Assembly: GCA_016713245.1 (NCBI GenBank)
Contig: JADJPM010000004.1
Span: 2,976,001-3,040,000 of the forward strand
Direction of reading: 5' to 3'
DNA: 64,000 bases
Source: Verrucomicrobiaceae bacterium
GTDB taxonomy: Bacteria; Verrucomicrobiota; Verrucomicrobiia; Verrucomicrobiales; Verrucomicrobiaceae
Position 1 is the stretch's first letter. Each line of letters starts with the position of its first letter. Shown here in pieces: positions 32,429 through 40,811 of the stretch. Below the pieces are notes generated by a model, which had not been told where the DNA came from, made no database searches, and worked only from the letters and a program-made list of their open reading frames with translations. Position numbers and translations under genes: made by a program.

Positions 32429-34267
32429 ATGCGTTTCATCGCTCCCCAGTTCCTGCATTTAGCCTGGCTGGCGCTCATCCCGCTGGCCCTGTGGCTTTTT
32501 CGTCGGCACGCCAAACGTCTCCCCGTCTCCACGCTGCTGTTTTTCAAATCGCTCGCTCGCGAGCATCAGGAGTCCGCGTGGCTCCGTCGGGTCAAAAAAT
32601 GGCTCTCACTGGCTTTGACCTTGCTCGCCTTGCTCCTGGCCGTTTTTGCTCTCGCCCGGCCTTCCGGTGAAATGGGCGCAAATGCTCCAAAAGCCGTCGT
32701 TTTGGTCATCGACCGCTCCGCCTCCATGGCCGCCACCGATGCCTCGGGTAAAACGCGACTCGCCCCAGCCATCGCCGCCTTGCAGCAAGTCGTGCGCAGC
32801 CTGCCCGATCAAGCGGTGCTCACCTTGATCGCTTTCGATACGAAGGCCGATGTGCTGCTTTCTCGCAGTCGCAATCGCCGCGAGTGCCTGCGCCTTCTCG
32901 ATGAGCTAAAGCCACGGCCCATCGCAGGAGATCCCGCCGAGGCCCTCGCCACCGCCCGCCAACTCGCCGCCCTCGATGCCGGGGCCAAAATCTGGCTCGC
33001 CAGCGATACGAAGCCAGAAGGTGACATCGCCTTCATCGACTGCGCCTTACCCGAAGTGATGAATGCTGGCATCACCGGCTTTCAAATTCGCCCCAGCCCA
33101 CTCTCTGGCGGTCAGCACGAGGTCTTTGCCAAAGTCTCCGCCTCCGCCGCCAACCGCGAGAAAGTCACCTCCACCCTCGAAGTCACGCTCGCCGGTCGTC
33201 CGGTGCAAATTCGTGAGATCGAACTCGCCCCCGGAGCCAGCACCACACTCATCCTGCCACTCGAATCCGCCCGTGGACAGCGCCTGGAGCTTCAACTCAA
33301 AACACCCGGCGATACTTTCGGCTGGGATGATGGCCTCACCGCTCCCCTTCCCCGCCATCGCCCGCTATCCGTCGCTTGGATCACCGACAAGGCCGATCCC
33401 TTCACCGAAATCGCCCTCGCTTCCCTCATCGAATCCCGCCGCATCGAGATGACCCGCTCCACGCCCGATGCTTGGCCACTCAAAGAAAAGCCGGATGTGT
33501 ATGTCTTTGAGCACTGGCTGCCGAAAACATGGCCCACCGACCGCCCCGCCATCGTTTTGAATCCCATGACCAGCAGCGGCCCCATCAGCGTGAAGCCCCT
33601 TCCCGGCAATGGTCTTCCTCATGACAGCCTGCGCAGCGTGCTGCCGGATCATCCCCTGCTCTTCCGCGTCGCCAGCAGTCGCGTCGCACTCACGCAGACC
33701 TCCGTTCTCGCCTTGCCAGCCTCTCTCGAACCGCTCTGGATCGCCGGTTCGGAGCCGGTGCTGGCTGCAGGCGAGCACGCCGGACAGCGCCTCGTCGTCA
33801 CCGCCTTCTCGCCGTCCACTTCCGAGCAACTCGCTCTGCTTCCCGCCTTCCCGCTGGTGCTCGGCAATGCCCTCTACTGGTGCGCCGAAACGAATGAAGC
33901 CCTCGCCAGCCAGCGCCCTATGCGCACCGGCCAGCTTGTGCCCGCCTCCGGCCTCGTGAACTGGCATGCCTGGAATGGTTTGCAGTTCACCGAAACCTCC
34001 GAGCAAACCACCGGCAGCCTGCTTTCCCTCTCGCACATCGGCTCCTGGGAAACCGCCGATGGCAAAACCGGCACCAGCATCCTCGCCTCCGAGACCGAAA
34101 CCAATCTCCCCAAGCTCTCCTCCGAGACCGCCAGCATGCCCGCACTCCGAGACAGTCCCCTCATCACTTCCGCGTCCTTCAGCACCTGGCCGCAAAAACT
34201 GCTCTGGGCCCTCGCCACCTTGCTGCTGATCGAAAGCTTCCTCTTCCACCGCAAAGCGGTGTATTGA
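32429..34267 (+). CDS. BatA-like VWA-domain membrane protein
   Basis: 612 residues. The BatA N-terminal membrane motif (FIAPQFLHLAWLALIPLALW and a second helix about 57-80) is followed by a von Willebrand A domain with the MIDAS motif DRSAS (about residues 95-99), and a final membrane helix near 590-606 (LLWALATLLLIESFLF). The VWA domain is expected to face the periplasm. These genes normally cluster with MoxR and DUF58 genes; here rsmB is upstream and a cytochrome-domain protein downstream. Confidence 0.88.
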   Translation: MRFIAPQFLHLAWLALIPLALWLFRRHAKRLPVSTLLFFKSLAREHQESAWLRRVKKWLSLALTLLALLLAVFALARPSGEMGANAPKAVVLVIDRSASMAATDASGKTRLAPAIAALQQVVRSLPDQAVLTLIAFDTKADVLLSRSRNRRECLRLLDELKPRPIAGDPAEALATARQLAALDAGAKIWLASDTKPEGDIAFIDCALPEVMNAGITGFQIRPSPLSGGQHEVFAKVSASAANREKVTSTLEVTLAGRPVQIREIELAPGASTTLILPLESARGQRLELQLKTPGDTFGWDDGLTAPLPRHRPLSVAWITDKADPFTEIALASLIESRRIEMTRSTPDAWPLKEKPDVYVFEHWLPKTWPTDRPAIVLNPMTSSGPISVKPLPGNGLPHDSLRSVLPDHPLLFRVASSRVALTQTSVLALPASLEPLWIAGSEPVLAAGEHAGQRLVVTAFSPSTSEQLALLPAFPLVLGNALYWCAETNEALASQRPMRTGQLVPASGLVNWHAWNGLQFTETSEQTTGSLLSLSHIGSWETADGKTGTSILASETETNLPKLSSETASMPALRDSPLITSASFSTWPQKLLWALATLLLIESFLFHRKAVY

Positions 34268-34332
34268 GCCGTGCTCGAATTTTCCATAGCAGATGCCTGC
34301 ACCTTGCATTTCTGCCCGCGTAAGATGAGGCG

Positions 34333-37272
34333 ATGCTCTTCCGCCTGCTTTTTCCATTCGCCCTGACCTCGGCCGCTTTCGCAGAGCCGGTGAGTTTCAG
34401 TCGCGAGGTGCTGCCCCTCCTCTCCGACAACTGCCTCTCTTGCCACGGCCAGGATGCCGGACATCGCAAAGCCGATCTGCGCCTCGATACGCCCGAAGGT
34501 GCCCGCGAGGTGCTGAAGTCCGGCGATTTCATCGACCGCATCACCACCGATGATCCCGACGAGATCATGCCCCCGCCGAAGTCTCACAAACCGAAGCTCA
34601 AAACCGAGCAGATCGCTCTTTTGAAGCGCTGGATCAGCGAAGGAGCCGCTTGGGGAAAGCACTGGTCCTTCGAAAAGCCGGTCAAAGCGAGGGCTGAAGG
34701 CCATCCCGTGGATTTCTTCGTGAAGGCACGCCTCGCCAAGGAAGGCCTGAAGATGTCTCCGAAGGCTCCCGAGCACACGTTGAGGCGGAGGCTGGCTTTT
34801 GACCTCACGGGGCTGCCCCCTGATCCGACCGATCAGTCCGATCCGACCGATCTCATCGACAAGCTCCTCGCCTCTCCCCACTACGGCGAACGCATGGCCA
34901 TGTTCTGGCTTGATGCCGCTCGCTACTCGGATACGGACGGCTTCCAGTCCGACGCCACGCGCACGAACTGGCCTTGGCGGGACTACGTGATCGAGTCGTT
35001 CAATGCGAACAAGCCCTTCGATCAGTTCACGCTGGAGCAGTTCGCGGGGGATCTGCTGCCGAATGCCACGCCGGAGCAAAAACTGGCCACGTGTTTTCAT
35101 CGCAACCACATGACGAACGGCGAGGGCGGTCGAGACAAAGAAGAAAGCCGCATCGACTACGTTATCGACCGCGTGAACACGATGGGCACCGTGTGGCTCG
35201 GGCTCACGCTCGGCTGCACGCAGTGTCACACGCACAAGTTCGATCCCATCTCGCACCACGACTACTACGCGCTGAATGCCTTCTTCAACAGCATCGACGA
35301 AGACGGTGCGGCGGGCACGAATGCGAAGCCCTACATGCCCTACCAATCGCCGAACGCGAAGCGGGCGGTCGAGGAATCGCAGAAGCTCGTCGAAACACGC
35401 CAACCCATCGAAGCGAAGGCCAAGGCGGACGCGGAGAAGCCTTTCACAAAGTGGTTGGAGGAGCAGAAGAAGCGCATCGAGCCGGATCACCACGCGTGGC
35501 AGGTCGTTCTCGGCGCGGTGGAGTCGCAGGAAGGCTCAAAGCTGACTCAAACGAAGGACGGCATCGTCACCGCGAGCGGCTCGAATCCGAAGCAGGATGA
35601 CTACCGGCTCATTTCCACGATCAAACTGCCGCGCCTCACCGGTTTGAAGCTCGAAGTGCTGCCACAAAACGGCGTGCTATCACGCGGCAAAACGGGCGAG
35701 TTCATCCTGACCGACATCAAAGTACAGGTGCGCCGCCAAGGCAGCTCGCAGATCCGCGACATCCTCGTCAAAAGCGCTGTGGCTGACACGAAGGTCGAAG
35801 GCAAGGCCCGCGAGTATGGCGACGTGAAAGGCACGCTCGATGATGATCCGCGCAATGGCTGGACCACGAAGGGTTTTCCCAAGGATCAGCCTCACACCGC
35901 GCTTTACGGCCTCGCCGAGCCGCTGGTGCTCGAAAGCGATGAAGAGCTCATTTTCGAACTGCGGCATCGTTCGACGAATGGCGACGCGAACATCGCGAAA
36001 TTCCGCCTTTCCGCGACCGATCAGCCCGGACCGGCTGTGCGAGAGATTGGACCCACGCCGCTCGAAAAGCTCGCGAAAGGTCAAATCGACCGCGAGAAGC
36101 TCCTGGCGCAGTTTTTGGAGGATTATGAGCCGTATCAGATCGCGAAGGCGTCGCTGGATCGCTCGAATGCGCAGCTCAAGGAGGTGCAGGCCGCGGCAGG
36201 AAAATTGAACGTCATGGTGCTCGCCGAGCGCAAGGAGCCGCGTGACACGCATGTGCTGCTGCGCGGTGTTTGGGACAAAAAAGGCGATGTGGTGCCGCGC
36301 GGCGTGCCTGCCGCCATCGCGCCGTGGCCGGAAGGTCTGGCGAAGGATCGCGTCGGCCTCGCGAAGTGGATCACGTCGAAGGAGAACCCGCTCACCGCCC
36401 GCGTGTTCGTGAATCAGGTGTGGCAGATGCTCTTCGGTGCCGGTTTGGTCCGCACGCCCGATGATTTCGGCCTCCAAGGCCAACGCCCGACGCACCCCGA
36501 GCTGCTCGATTGGCTCGCCGTCGATTTCATGGAGAACGGCTGGGACGTGAAGCGCCTCATCAAGACCATTGTGACGAGTGAAACCTACCAGCAGAGCTCT
36601 GAGCTCGTAGTTCGGGCTTCAGCCCGCTCTGAAGGCGGGCTAAAGCCCGAACTACAAACAGATCCATCGAATCTTCTTTTGTCGAGAGGCCCACGCTTCC
36701 GCCTTCCCGCGTGGATGATTCGCGATGCAGCGCTGGCTTCCTCTGGCTTGCTAAATCCCGCGCTCGGCGGCCCACCCGTGCGACCGCATCAACCGGAAGG
36801 CGTATGGGAAGAGCTTTTCATGGGCCGCTACACCTATGAACCGAGCCAGGGCGCGGCGCAGTATCGCCGCACGTTGTATGCCTTCTGGCGACGCAGCATT
36901 GCGCCGACGTTCTTGTTCGACAGCGCTCAACGACGCGTCTGTGAAGTGTCGATGTCTCGCACGAACACCCCGCTGCAGGCTCTCACCTTGCTCAATGACC
37001 AGACCATCATGGAAGCCTCGCAAGCCCTCGCGAAGCGCCTCCTGATCGCGAAAGCCGAAGAACGGCTGAAACTGCTCTACCAAGCCGTTTTGAGCCGCAA
37101 ACCGACTGCGAAGGAGCTTTCGGTGCTCCAACGCGAACTCGACCGCGCTCTGACCCACTACCGCAAACATCCCGAAGACGCTCGCAAACTCAAAACATCG
37201 CCCGAAATGGCCGCGCACGCTCTCGTGGCCACTTTGGTGCTCAATCTCGATGAAGCCATCACGCATGAATGA
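34333..37272 (+). CDS. PSCyt1-DUF1549-DUF1553 (PSD1) protein
   Basis: 979 residues. A signal peptide precedes a cytochrome-c-like haem site CLSCHGQDAGHRKADLRL (PSCyt1, about 35-52). Then DUF1549 (PSCyt2) carries RLAFDLTGLPP, and DUF1553 (PSD1) is the long C-terminal part with GLAKWITSKENPLTARVFVNQVWQ and NTPLQALTLLNDQTIMEAS. This trio defines a large exported family of Planctomycetes and Verrucomicrobia, linked by neighbourhood to polysaccharide breakdown; the enzymatic role is not established. Two repeats lie inside: DPTDQSDPTDL (about residues 164-174) and a palindrome-encoded VVRASARSEGGLKPEL (36607-36655) just before the conserved PAWMIRDAALASSG. Confidence 0.9.
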   Translation: MLFRLLFPFALTSAAFAEPVSFSREVLPLLSDNCLSCHGQDAGHRKADLRLDTPEGAREVLKSGDFIDRITTDDPDEIMPPPKSHKPKLKTEQIALLKRWISEGAAWGKHWSFEKPVKARAEGHPVDFFVKARLAKEGLKMSPKAPEHTLRRRLAFDLTGLPPDPTDQSDPTDLIDKLLASPHYGERMAMFWLDAARYSDTDGFQSDATRTNWPWRDYVIESFNANKPFDQFTLEQFAGDLLPNATPEQKLATCFHRNHMTNGEGGRDKEESRIDYVIDRVNTMGTVWLGLTLGCTQCHTHKFDPISHHDYYALNAFFNSIDEDGAAGTNAKPYMPYQSPNAKRAVEESQKLVETRQPIEAKAKADAEKPFTKWLEEQKKRIEPDHHAWQVVLGAVESQEGSKLTQTKDGIVTASGSNPKQDDYRLISTIKLPRLTGLKLEVLPQNGVLSRGKTGEFILTDIKVQVRRQGSSQIRDILVKSAVADTKVEGKAREYGDVKGTLDDDPRNGWTTKGFPKDQPHTALYGLAEPLVLESDEELIFELRHRSTNGDANIAKFRLSATDQPGPAVREIGPTPLEKLAKGQIDREKLLAQFLEDYEPYQIAKASLDRSNAQLKEVQAAAGKLNVMVLAERKEPRDTHVLLRGVWDKKGDVVPRGVPAAIAPWPEGLAKDRVGLAKWITSKENPLTARVFVNQVWQMLFGAGLVRTPDDFGLQGQRPTHPELLDWLAVDFMENGWDVKRLIKTIVTSETYQQSSELVVRASARSEGGLKPELQTDPSNLLLSRGPRFRLPAWMIRDAALASSGLLNPALGGPPVRPHQPEGVWEELFMGRYTYEPSQGAAQYRRTLYAFWRRSIAPTFLFDSAQRRVCEVSMSRTNTPLQALTLLNDQTIMEASQALAKRLLIAKAEERLKLLYQAVLSRKPTAKELSVLQRELDRALTHYRKHPEDARKLKTSPEMAAHALVATLVLNLDEAITHE
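34822..34852. repeat. GATC-rich repeat in the PSD1 gene
   Basis: A 31-base stretch with GATC at four positions, 26/31 identical to 4496-4526 in menD. It encodes DPTDQSDPTDL directly after the conserved TGLPP, at the position where most family members have a short linker (TPEQVDAF in many). This supports an insertion of a dispersed sequence rather than ancestral protein. Confidence 0.6.
36607..36655. repeat. 49-bp palindromic element inserted in frame in the PSD1 gene
   Basis: Left arm 36607-36627 (GTAGTTCGGGCTT then CAGCCCGC) and right arm 36635-36655 (GCGGGCTAAAG then CCCGAACTAC) are reverse complements at 20 of 21 positions, the exception being a G-U-compatible C/T change. A 7-base loop lies between. 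The right arm with CAAAC matches the element at 24112-24135. It codes for a charged stretch inside the protein without breaking the frame. Confidence 0.8.
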
Positions 37273-37278
37273 CGAGTT

Positions 37279-38658
37279 TCACGCCTTCATCATTTCCTGA
37301 ATCTGCTTCTTCGCGATGCCGATGGGACGATCCAGCGGCACGCCACCGCAGGCAAGCAACGTGGTCAGTAGATCGCCCTGATTGCCTTTGACGTTGTTGA
37401 TGAAGCGCCCGGTGTTGATGCTGCCGCCGCCTTTGCCCGCGATGATAAACGGCAAGTTTTCGCGAGTGTGCTTGTTGCCATCTTCGAGGCCGCTGCCCCA
37501 CAGCATGATGCAGTTATCGAGCAGCGTTCCATCCCCTTCGCGGAGGCCAGCCATCTTTTTCACCATGTAGGCAAACTGGTCGATGTTAAACTTCGTGATC
37601 GCAGCCACTTTGCGCACCTTCTCGGCCTCGTTGTTGTGATGCGTGGGGCCGTGGTGCGTGTCGCTAAAGCCCAGCTCGGGATACGAGACGCCGTTCGGCG
37701 TGGAACCAATGTAGGTGCTGACGCGTGTGGTATCCGTCTGGAAGGCAAGCACGGTGAGATCGCACATGACCTGCATGTATTCGCTGCGCTTGTCCCCTTC
37801 GGGAATCTTCACTTCGATAGGAGGAGAGTCGCTGATCTTACGCTTGCTGCTGCTGAGACCGGCCTTTTCGAGTGCGGCCTCCTTCTGGCGAAATTCGATG
37901 GCGGCGATGCGACGCTCCACCGAGCGCACACTGTCGAGGTATTCGTCGAGCTTTTGCTGGTCTCCATGGGGTAAAGTGCGGCGCAGGTCCTTCGCGCCGC
38001 CGATGACGAGATCGAGCATCTGGCGGTCGAGTGGGTCCGTAGGAGCCGTTTTGCCCTCCTGGCCTGTTTTGCCAAACAACCGATTCAAAACGCTGCGCGG
38101 ATTGATCTCCGCAGGCACGGCCTGGGTGGGTGAACGGAAGCTGCAGTGCGAGTAGTAGCCCTCGTTCAGTCCAGCTTGGTTCTCCTTGTGCGTCTGCGGC
38201 ATCGTCGCGAGTTCCAGCGAGGGCAGCGAGGTGAGAGCCCCATAGTAATTCGCAAAAATCTGATCCGCCGAGATGGCGATGTGGATCTGACTACGCTTCG
38301 CCGCATCGGGCAGGCAGGCCGTCAGCCAGGTGGAAAGCTCCAGCGCATGCGGGGCTCCGCCAAAGGGCTCAATCCCAACGCCTGAAATGCCCTTCATCAT
38401 CAAACACTGATCCAAAATCGGCCGTAGAGACTCCAGGGCCGGCGGTGGTGAACTAAGGAAGCTCTCCGGCGACTTCGGCCAGAACTGATCCATGATCACA
38501 CCGTGCGGCATGTACATAAATCCCAGCCGCACCGGCGGCTTCACCGCCTTGGCTTGGGCCGGCTCCGCCCAGCCCATGGTTTCGAGCAAAGGCAGTCCCA
38601 GTGACGCTCCGAGGCCACGCAGGCAGGCACGGCGGTTGATGAGGTGATTCGTAGGCAT
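37279..38658 (-). CDS. Tat-exported DUF1552 protein
   Basis: 459 residues. The Tat signal has NRRACLRGLGASLGLPLLE. The body has RLGFMYMPHGVIMDQFWP, VMCDLTVLAFQTDTTRVSTYI and DTHHGPTHHN, then LLDNCIMLWGSGLEDGNKHTRENLPFIIAGKG, the DUF1552 hallmark that resembles a sulfatase-like DUF1501 fold. DUF1552 usually accompanies DUF1592/1588 cytochrome proteins; here it converges on a DUF1549/1553 gene with only 6 bases between stop codons. Function not known. Confidence 0.9.
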   Translation of the reverse strand: MPTNHLINRRACLRGLGASLGLPLLETMGWAEPAQAKAVKPPVRLGFMYMPHGVIMDQFWPKSPESFLSSPPPALESLRPILDQCLMMKGISGVGIEPFGGAPHALELSTWLTACLPDAAKRSQIHIAISADQIFANYYGALTSLPSLELATMPQTHKENQAGLNEGYYSHCSFRSPTQAVPAEINPRSVLNRLFGKTGQEGKTAPTDPLDRQMLDLVIGGAKDLRRTLPHGDQQKLDEYLDSVRSVERRIAAIEFRQKEAALEKAGLSSSKRKISDSPPIEVKIPEGDKRSEYMQVMCDLTVLAFQTDTTRVSTYIGSTPNGVSYPELGFSDTHHGPTHHNNEAEKVRKVAAITKFNIDQFAYMVKKMAGLREGDGTLLDNCIMLWGSGLEDGNKHTRENLPFIIAGKGGGSINTGRFINNVKGNQGDLLTTLLACGGVPLDRPIGIAKKQIQEMMKA

Positions 38659-38691
38659 GGGAATACAGACGTCACTCAGAGGACGATTCGA

Positions 38692-40002
38692 TCACCACTG
38701 CTGATGAACCGCCTCGTGGCTGTAGCGGCTCCAGGAGGCCTGGACGACGCTGATGTTGCGCGTGGCGAAGGCGGACTCGCAGTACTTGAGGTAGTAGTTC
38801 CACTTGCGGATGAAGGTCTCGCTGAAGCCTTGGGCGCGGACGGCGTCGAGCTTGGCGTTAAAGAGATCGAACCACTCGCGCATGGTGCGGGCGTAGCCTT
38901 GGCCGAGGTCTTCGAGTTCCAGCGGGCTGAGGGTACTAGTCCGGCGGATGGCTTCGTTCACGCGACCGACGGCGAGCAGCAGCGAGCCGGGGAAGATGTG
39001 CTTTTGAATCCAATCGGTGCCTCGGGCGAGCTGGCGGAAGTGGTGGTCCGGCACGGTGATCATCTGCACGGCAAGAATGCCATGCGGGGCGAGCACCTCA
39101 GCGCATTTGGCGAAGTAGGTTTCGAGGTATTTCTCGCCCACGGCCTCAAGCATTTCGATGGAGGCGATCTTATCAAACTGGCCGGTGATGAGGCGGTAAT
39201 CTTGAAAGCGGATCTCGATAAGATGGTCGAGTCCAGCCTCCTTCACGCGTTTCGTGGCTTCGTTGAACTGCTCTTGGGAGATGGTGACGCCGGTGACGCG
39301 GCAGCCATAAGTCTTTGCGGCGTGCATGCTGAAGCCACCCCAACCGCAGCCGATTTCCAGGACGTGGTCGCTGGCCTTGAGATGCAGTTTCTGGCAAAGC
39401 GCCTCATACTTGGCGATCTGCGCCTCTTCGAGGCTTTGATCTGAGCGAGTGTACTTCGCGGCGGAGTAGGTCATCGTGGGATCGAGCCACAGTTTGTAGA
39501 AGTCGTTCCCGAGGTCGTAGTGCTCCTGGATGTTGCGACGGCTGGTCTTGAGGGAATTGGGCCGCAGCAGGTGATGCACACGGTTCACGAACTTCAGGAA
39601 GCCGATCAATTTGAAGCGCTGGGAAGAGCCGCGAAGCTGCGGGCTGGATTGAATGTTGATGATGAACCAATCGAGCACGGCCCGGAGGTCTGGCGTGTCC
39701 CACCAGCCATCGGTGTAGGCCTCGCCGAGGCCGACGCCGCCGTAGCGGGCGACATGGATGAAGAAGGGCAGCGGTTTGCGCACCTGGATGTGAGCGGTGG
39801 GCTCGGTCAGCGTGGGATCGCCAAAGAAGAGCCGCTCACCACCGGGGATGTCCATTTGCAGGCGGCCTTTGGTGAAGGTGCGGAGTGCCTTGAGCACGAG
39901 CCAGCGGTGCAGGCAGCGCTGCGAAAGGGCCAAGGCGAAACGATTGCATACAACCGGCATTTCGAGGGCCTCGATGGTGGGAAAGGTGGCGGACGGGTTC
40001 AT
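38692..40002 (-). CDS. cfa: Cyclopropane-fatty-acyl-phospholipid synthase
   Basis: 436 residues. AdoMet-binding LEIGCGWGGFSMHAAKTYG (about 213) and the Cfa core YDLGNDFYKLWLDPTMTYSAAKY, GVTISQEQF and IASIEMLEAVGEKY are present, with the YCESAF motif near the end. It adds a methylene from AdoMet to unsaturated membrane lipid chains at the inner leaflet. It overlaps the DUF1365 gene by 4 bases, completing a three-gene operon with the FAD oxidoreductase. Confidence 0.93.
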   Translation of the reverse strand: MNPSATFPTIEALEMPVVCNRFALALSQRCLHRWLVLKALRTFTKGRLQMDIPGGERLFFGDPTLTEPTAHIQVRKPLPFFIHVARYGGVGLGEAYTDGWWDTPDLRAVLDWFIINIQSSPQLRGSSQRFKLIGFLKFVNRVHHLLRPNSLKTSRRNIQEHYDLGNDFYKLWLDPTMTYSAAKYTRSDQSLEEAQIAKYEALCQKLHLKASDHVLEIGCGWGGFSMHAAKTYGCRVTGVTISQEQFNEATKRVKEAGLDHLIEIRFQDYRLITGQFDKIASIEMLEAVGEKYLETYFAKCAEVLAPHGILAVQMITVPDHHFRQLARGTDWIQKHIFPGSLLLAVGRVNEAIRRTSTLSPLELEDLGQGYARTMREWFDLFNAKLDAVRAQGFSETFIRKWNYYLKYCESAFATRNISVVQASWSRYSHEAVHQQW

Positions 40003-40811
40003 GGCGGCGAGGTTTCAGTGAGAGAGGGGTGAGGACGGTAGAGATCGCGTTGGAGATGCGGGGCGGCGGCTTTGCGGTGAAACTCAAATTTGCGCAGCCA
40101 CAGGCGAAAGGCCTGCCAGTGGATCTTGGCGATGACCTGAAGTGTGAGAGCAGGATAGCGGACGAAATTCCAGGCGAGCTGCGAATCGGTGAGCGGCTGC
40201 TTTTTGCCGTGAATCCAGCTCACGAGCATCCGCTGATCGCCCTCCAGATCGTCGATGTGGATGCGAATGGCCTCACCGGGGACCTCGATCTTGAAGTGGA
40301 AGGAGGTGTCGAGGGAGGAGAAGGGCGAAACGTAGAAGTGCTTGGGCACGATGAGCTCGAAGAAGCCTTCACGCACCGGCGTGGCGAGCAGGTAGGGCTT
40401 CATCTCGTGAAAGGTGTTTGTCACCTCGCAGATGGCGTGGATGGCTTTTCCACCGACATCGTAAATGAAGTAGAAGCAGACGGGATTGAAGATGTATCCC
40501 AGCATGCGCGGCAGGGTGACGAGCCGGATGCGTGAGTCGGCCGCCAGCGCGATGCCGTGTTTCTCGGCGAGCCATTTTTCCAGATTCAGCCGCAGATGAC
40601 CCGCGCCGAGGTCGAGATGATCCTCATCGCGAAAGGTGAAGGCATTGAAGCGATCCACGCTGAACAGCCGCAGTTCCCGATCCAGCCGTGGCAGCTCGTC
40701 GAGCCACAGGTCCATGAAGAAAACGTGATAACGAAACCCATGCCGACGCGGCAGGAGTCGCTCGTGCACGACTTCGCATTCGTAGAGGCTCGATGTCAGC
40801 GGCGCGTCCAT
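39999..40811 (-). CDS. DUF1365 protein
   Basis: 270 residues. SSLYECEVVHERLLPRRHGFRYHVFFMDLWLDELP, then RLVTLPRMLGYIFNPVCFYFIYDVGG and EVTNTFHEMKPYLL, with KHFYVSPFSSLDTSFHFKIEVP, is the standard DUF1365 sequence. It overlaps cfa by 4 bases and the FAD oxidoreductase by 16 bases. The DUF1365/FAD/Cfa trio is a known conserved arrangement associated with modified fatty acids; the biochemical step of DUF1365 is not established. Confidence 0.9.
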   Translation of the reverse strand: MDAPLTSSLYECEVVHERLLPRRHGFRYHVFFMDLWLDELPRLDRELRLFSVDRFNAFTFRDEDHLDLGAGHLRLNLEKWLAEKHGIALAADSRIRLVTLPRMLGYIFNPVCFYFIYDVGGKAIHAICEVTNTFHEMKPYLLATPVREGFFELIVPKHFYVSPFSSLDTSFHFKIEVPGEAIRIHIDDLEGDQRMLVSWIHGKKQPLTDSQLAWNFVRYPALTLQVIAKIHWQAFRLWLRKFEFHRKAAAPHLQRDLYRPHPSLTETSPP

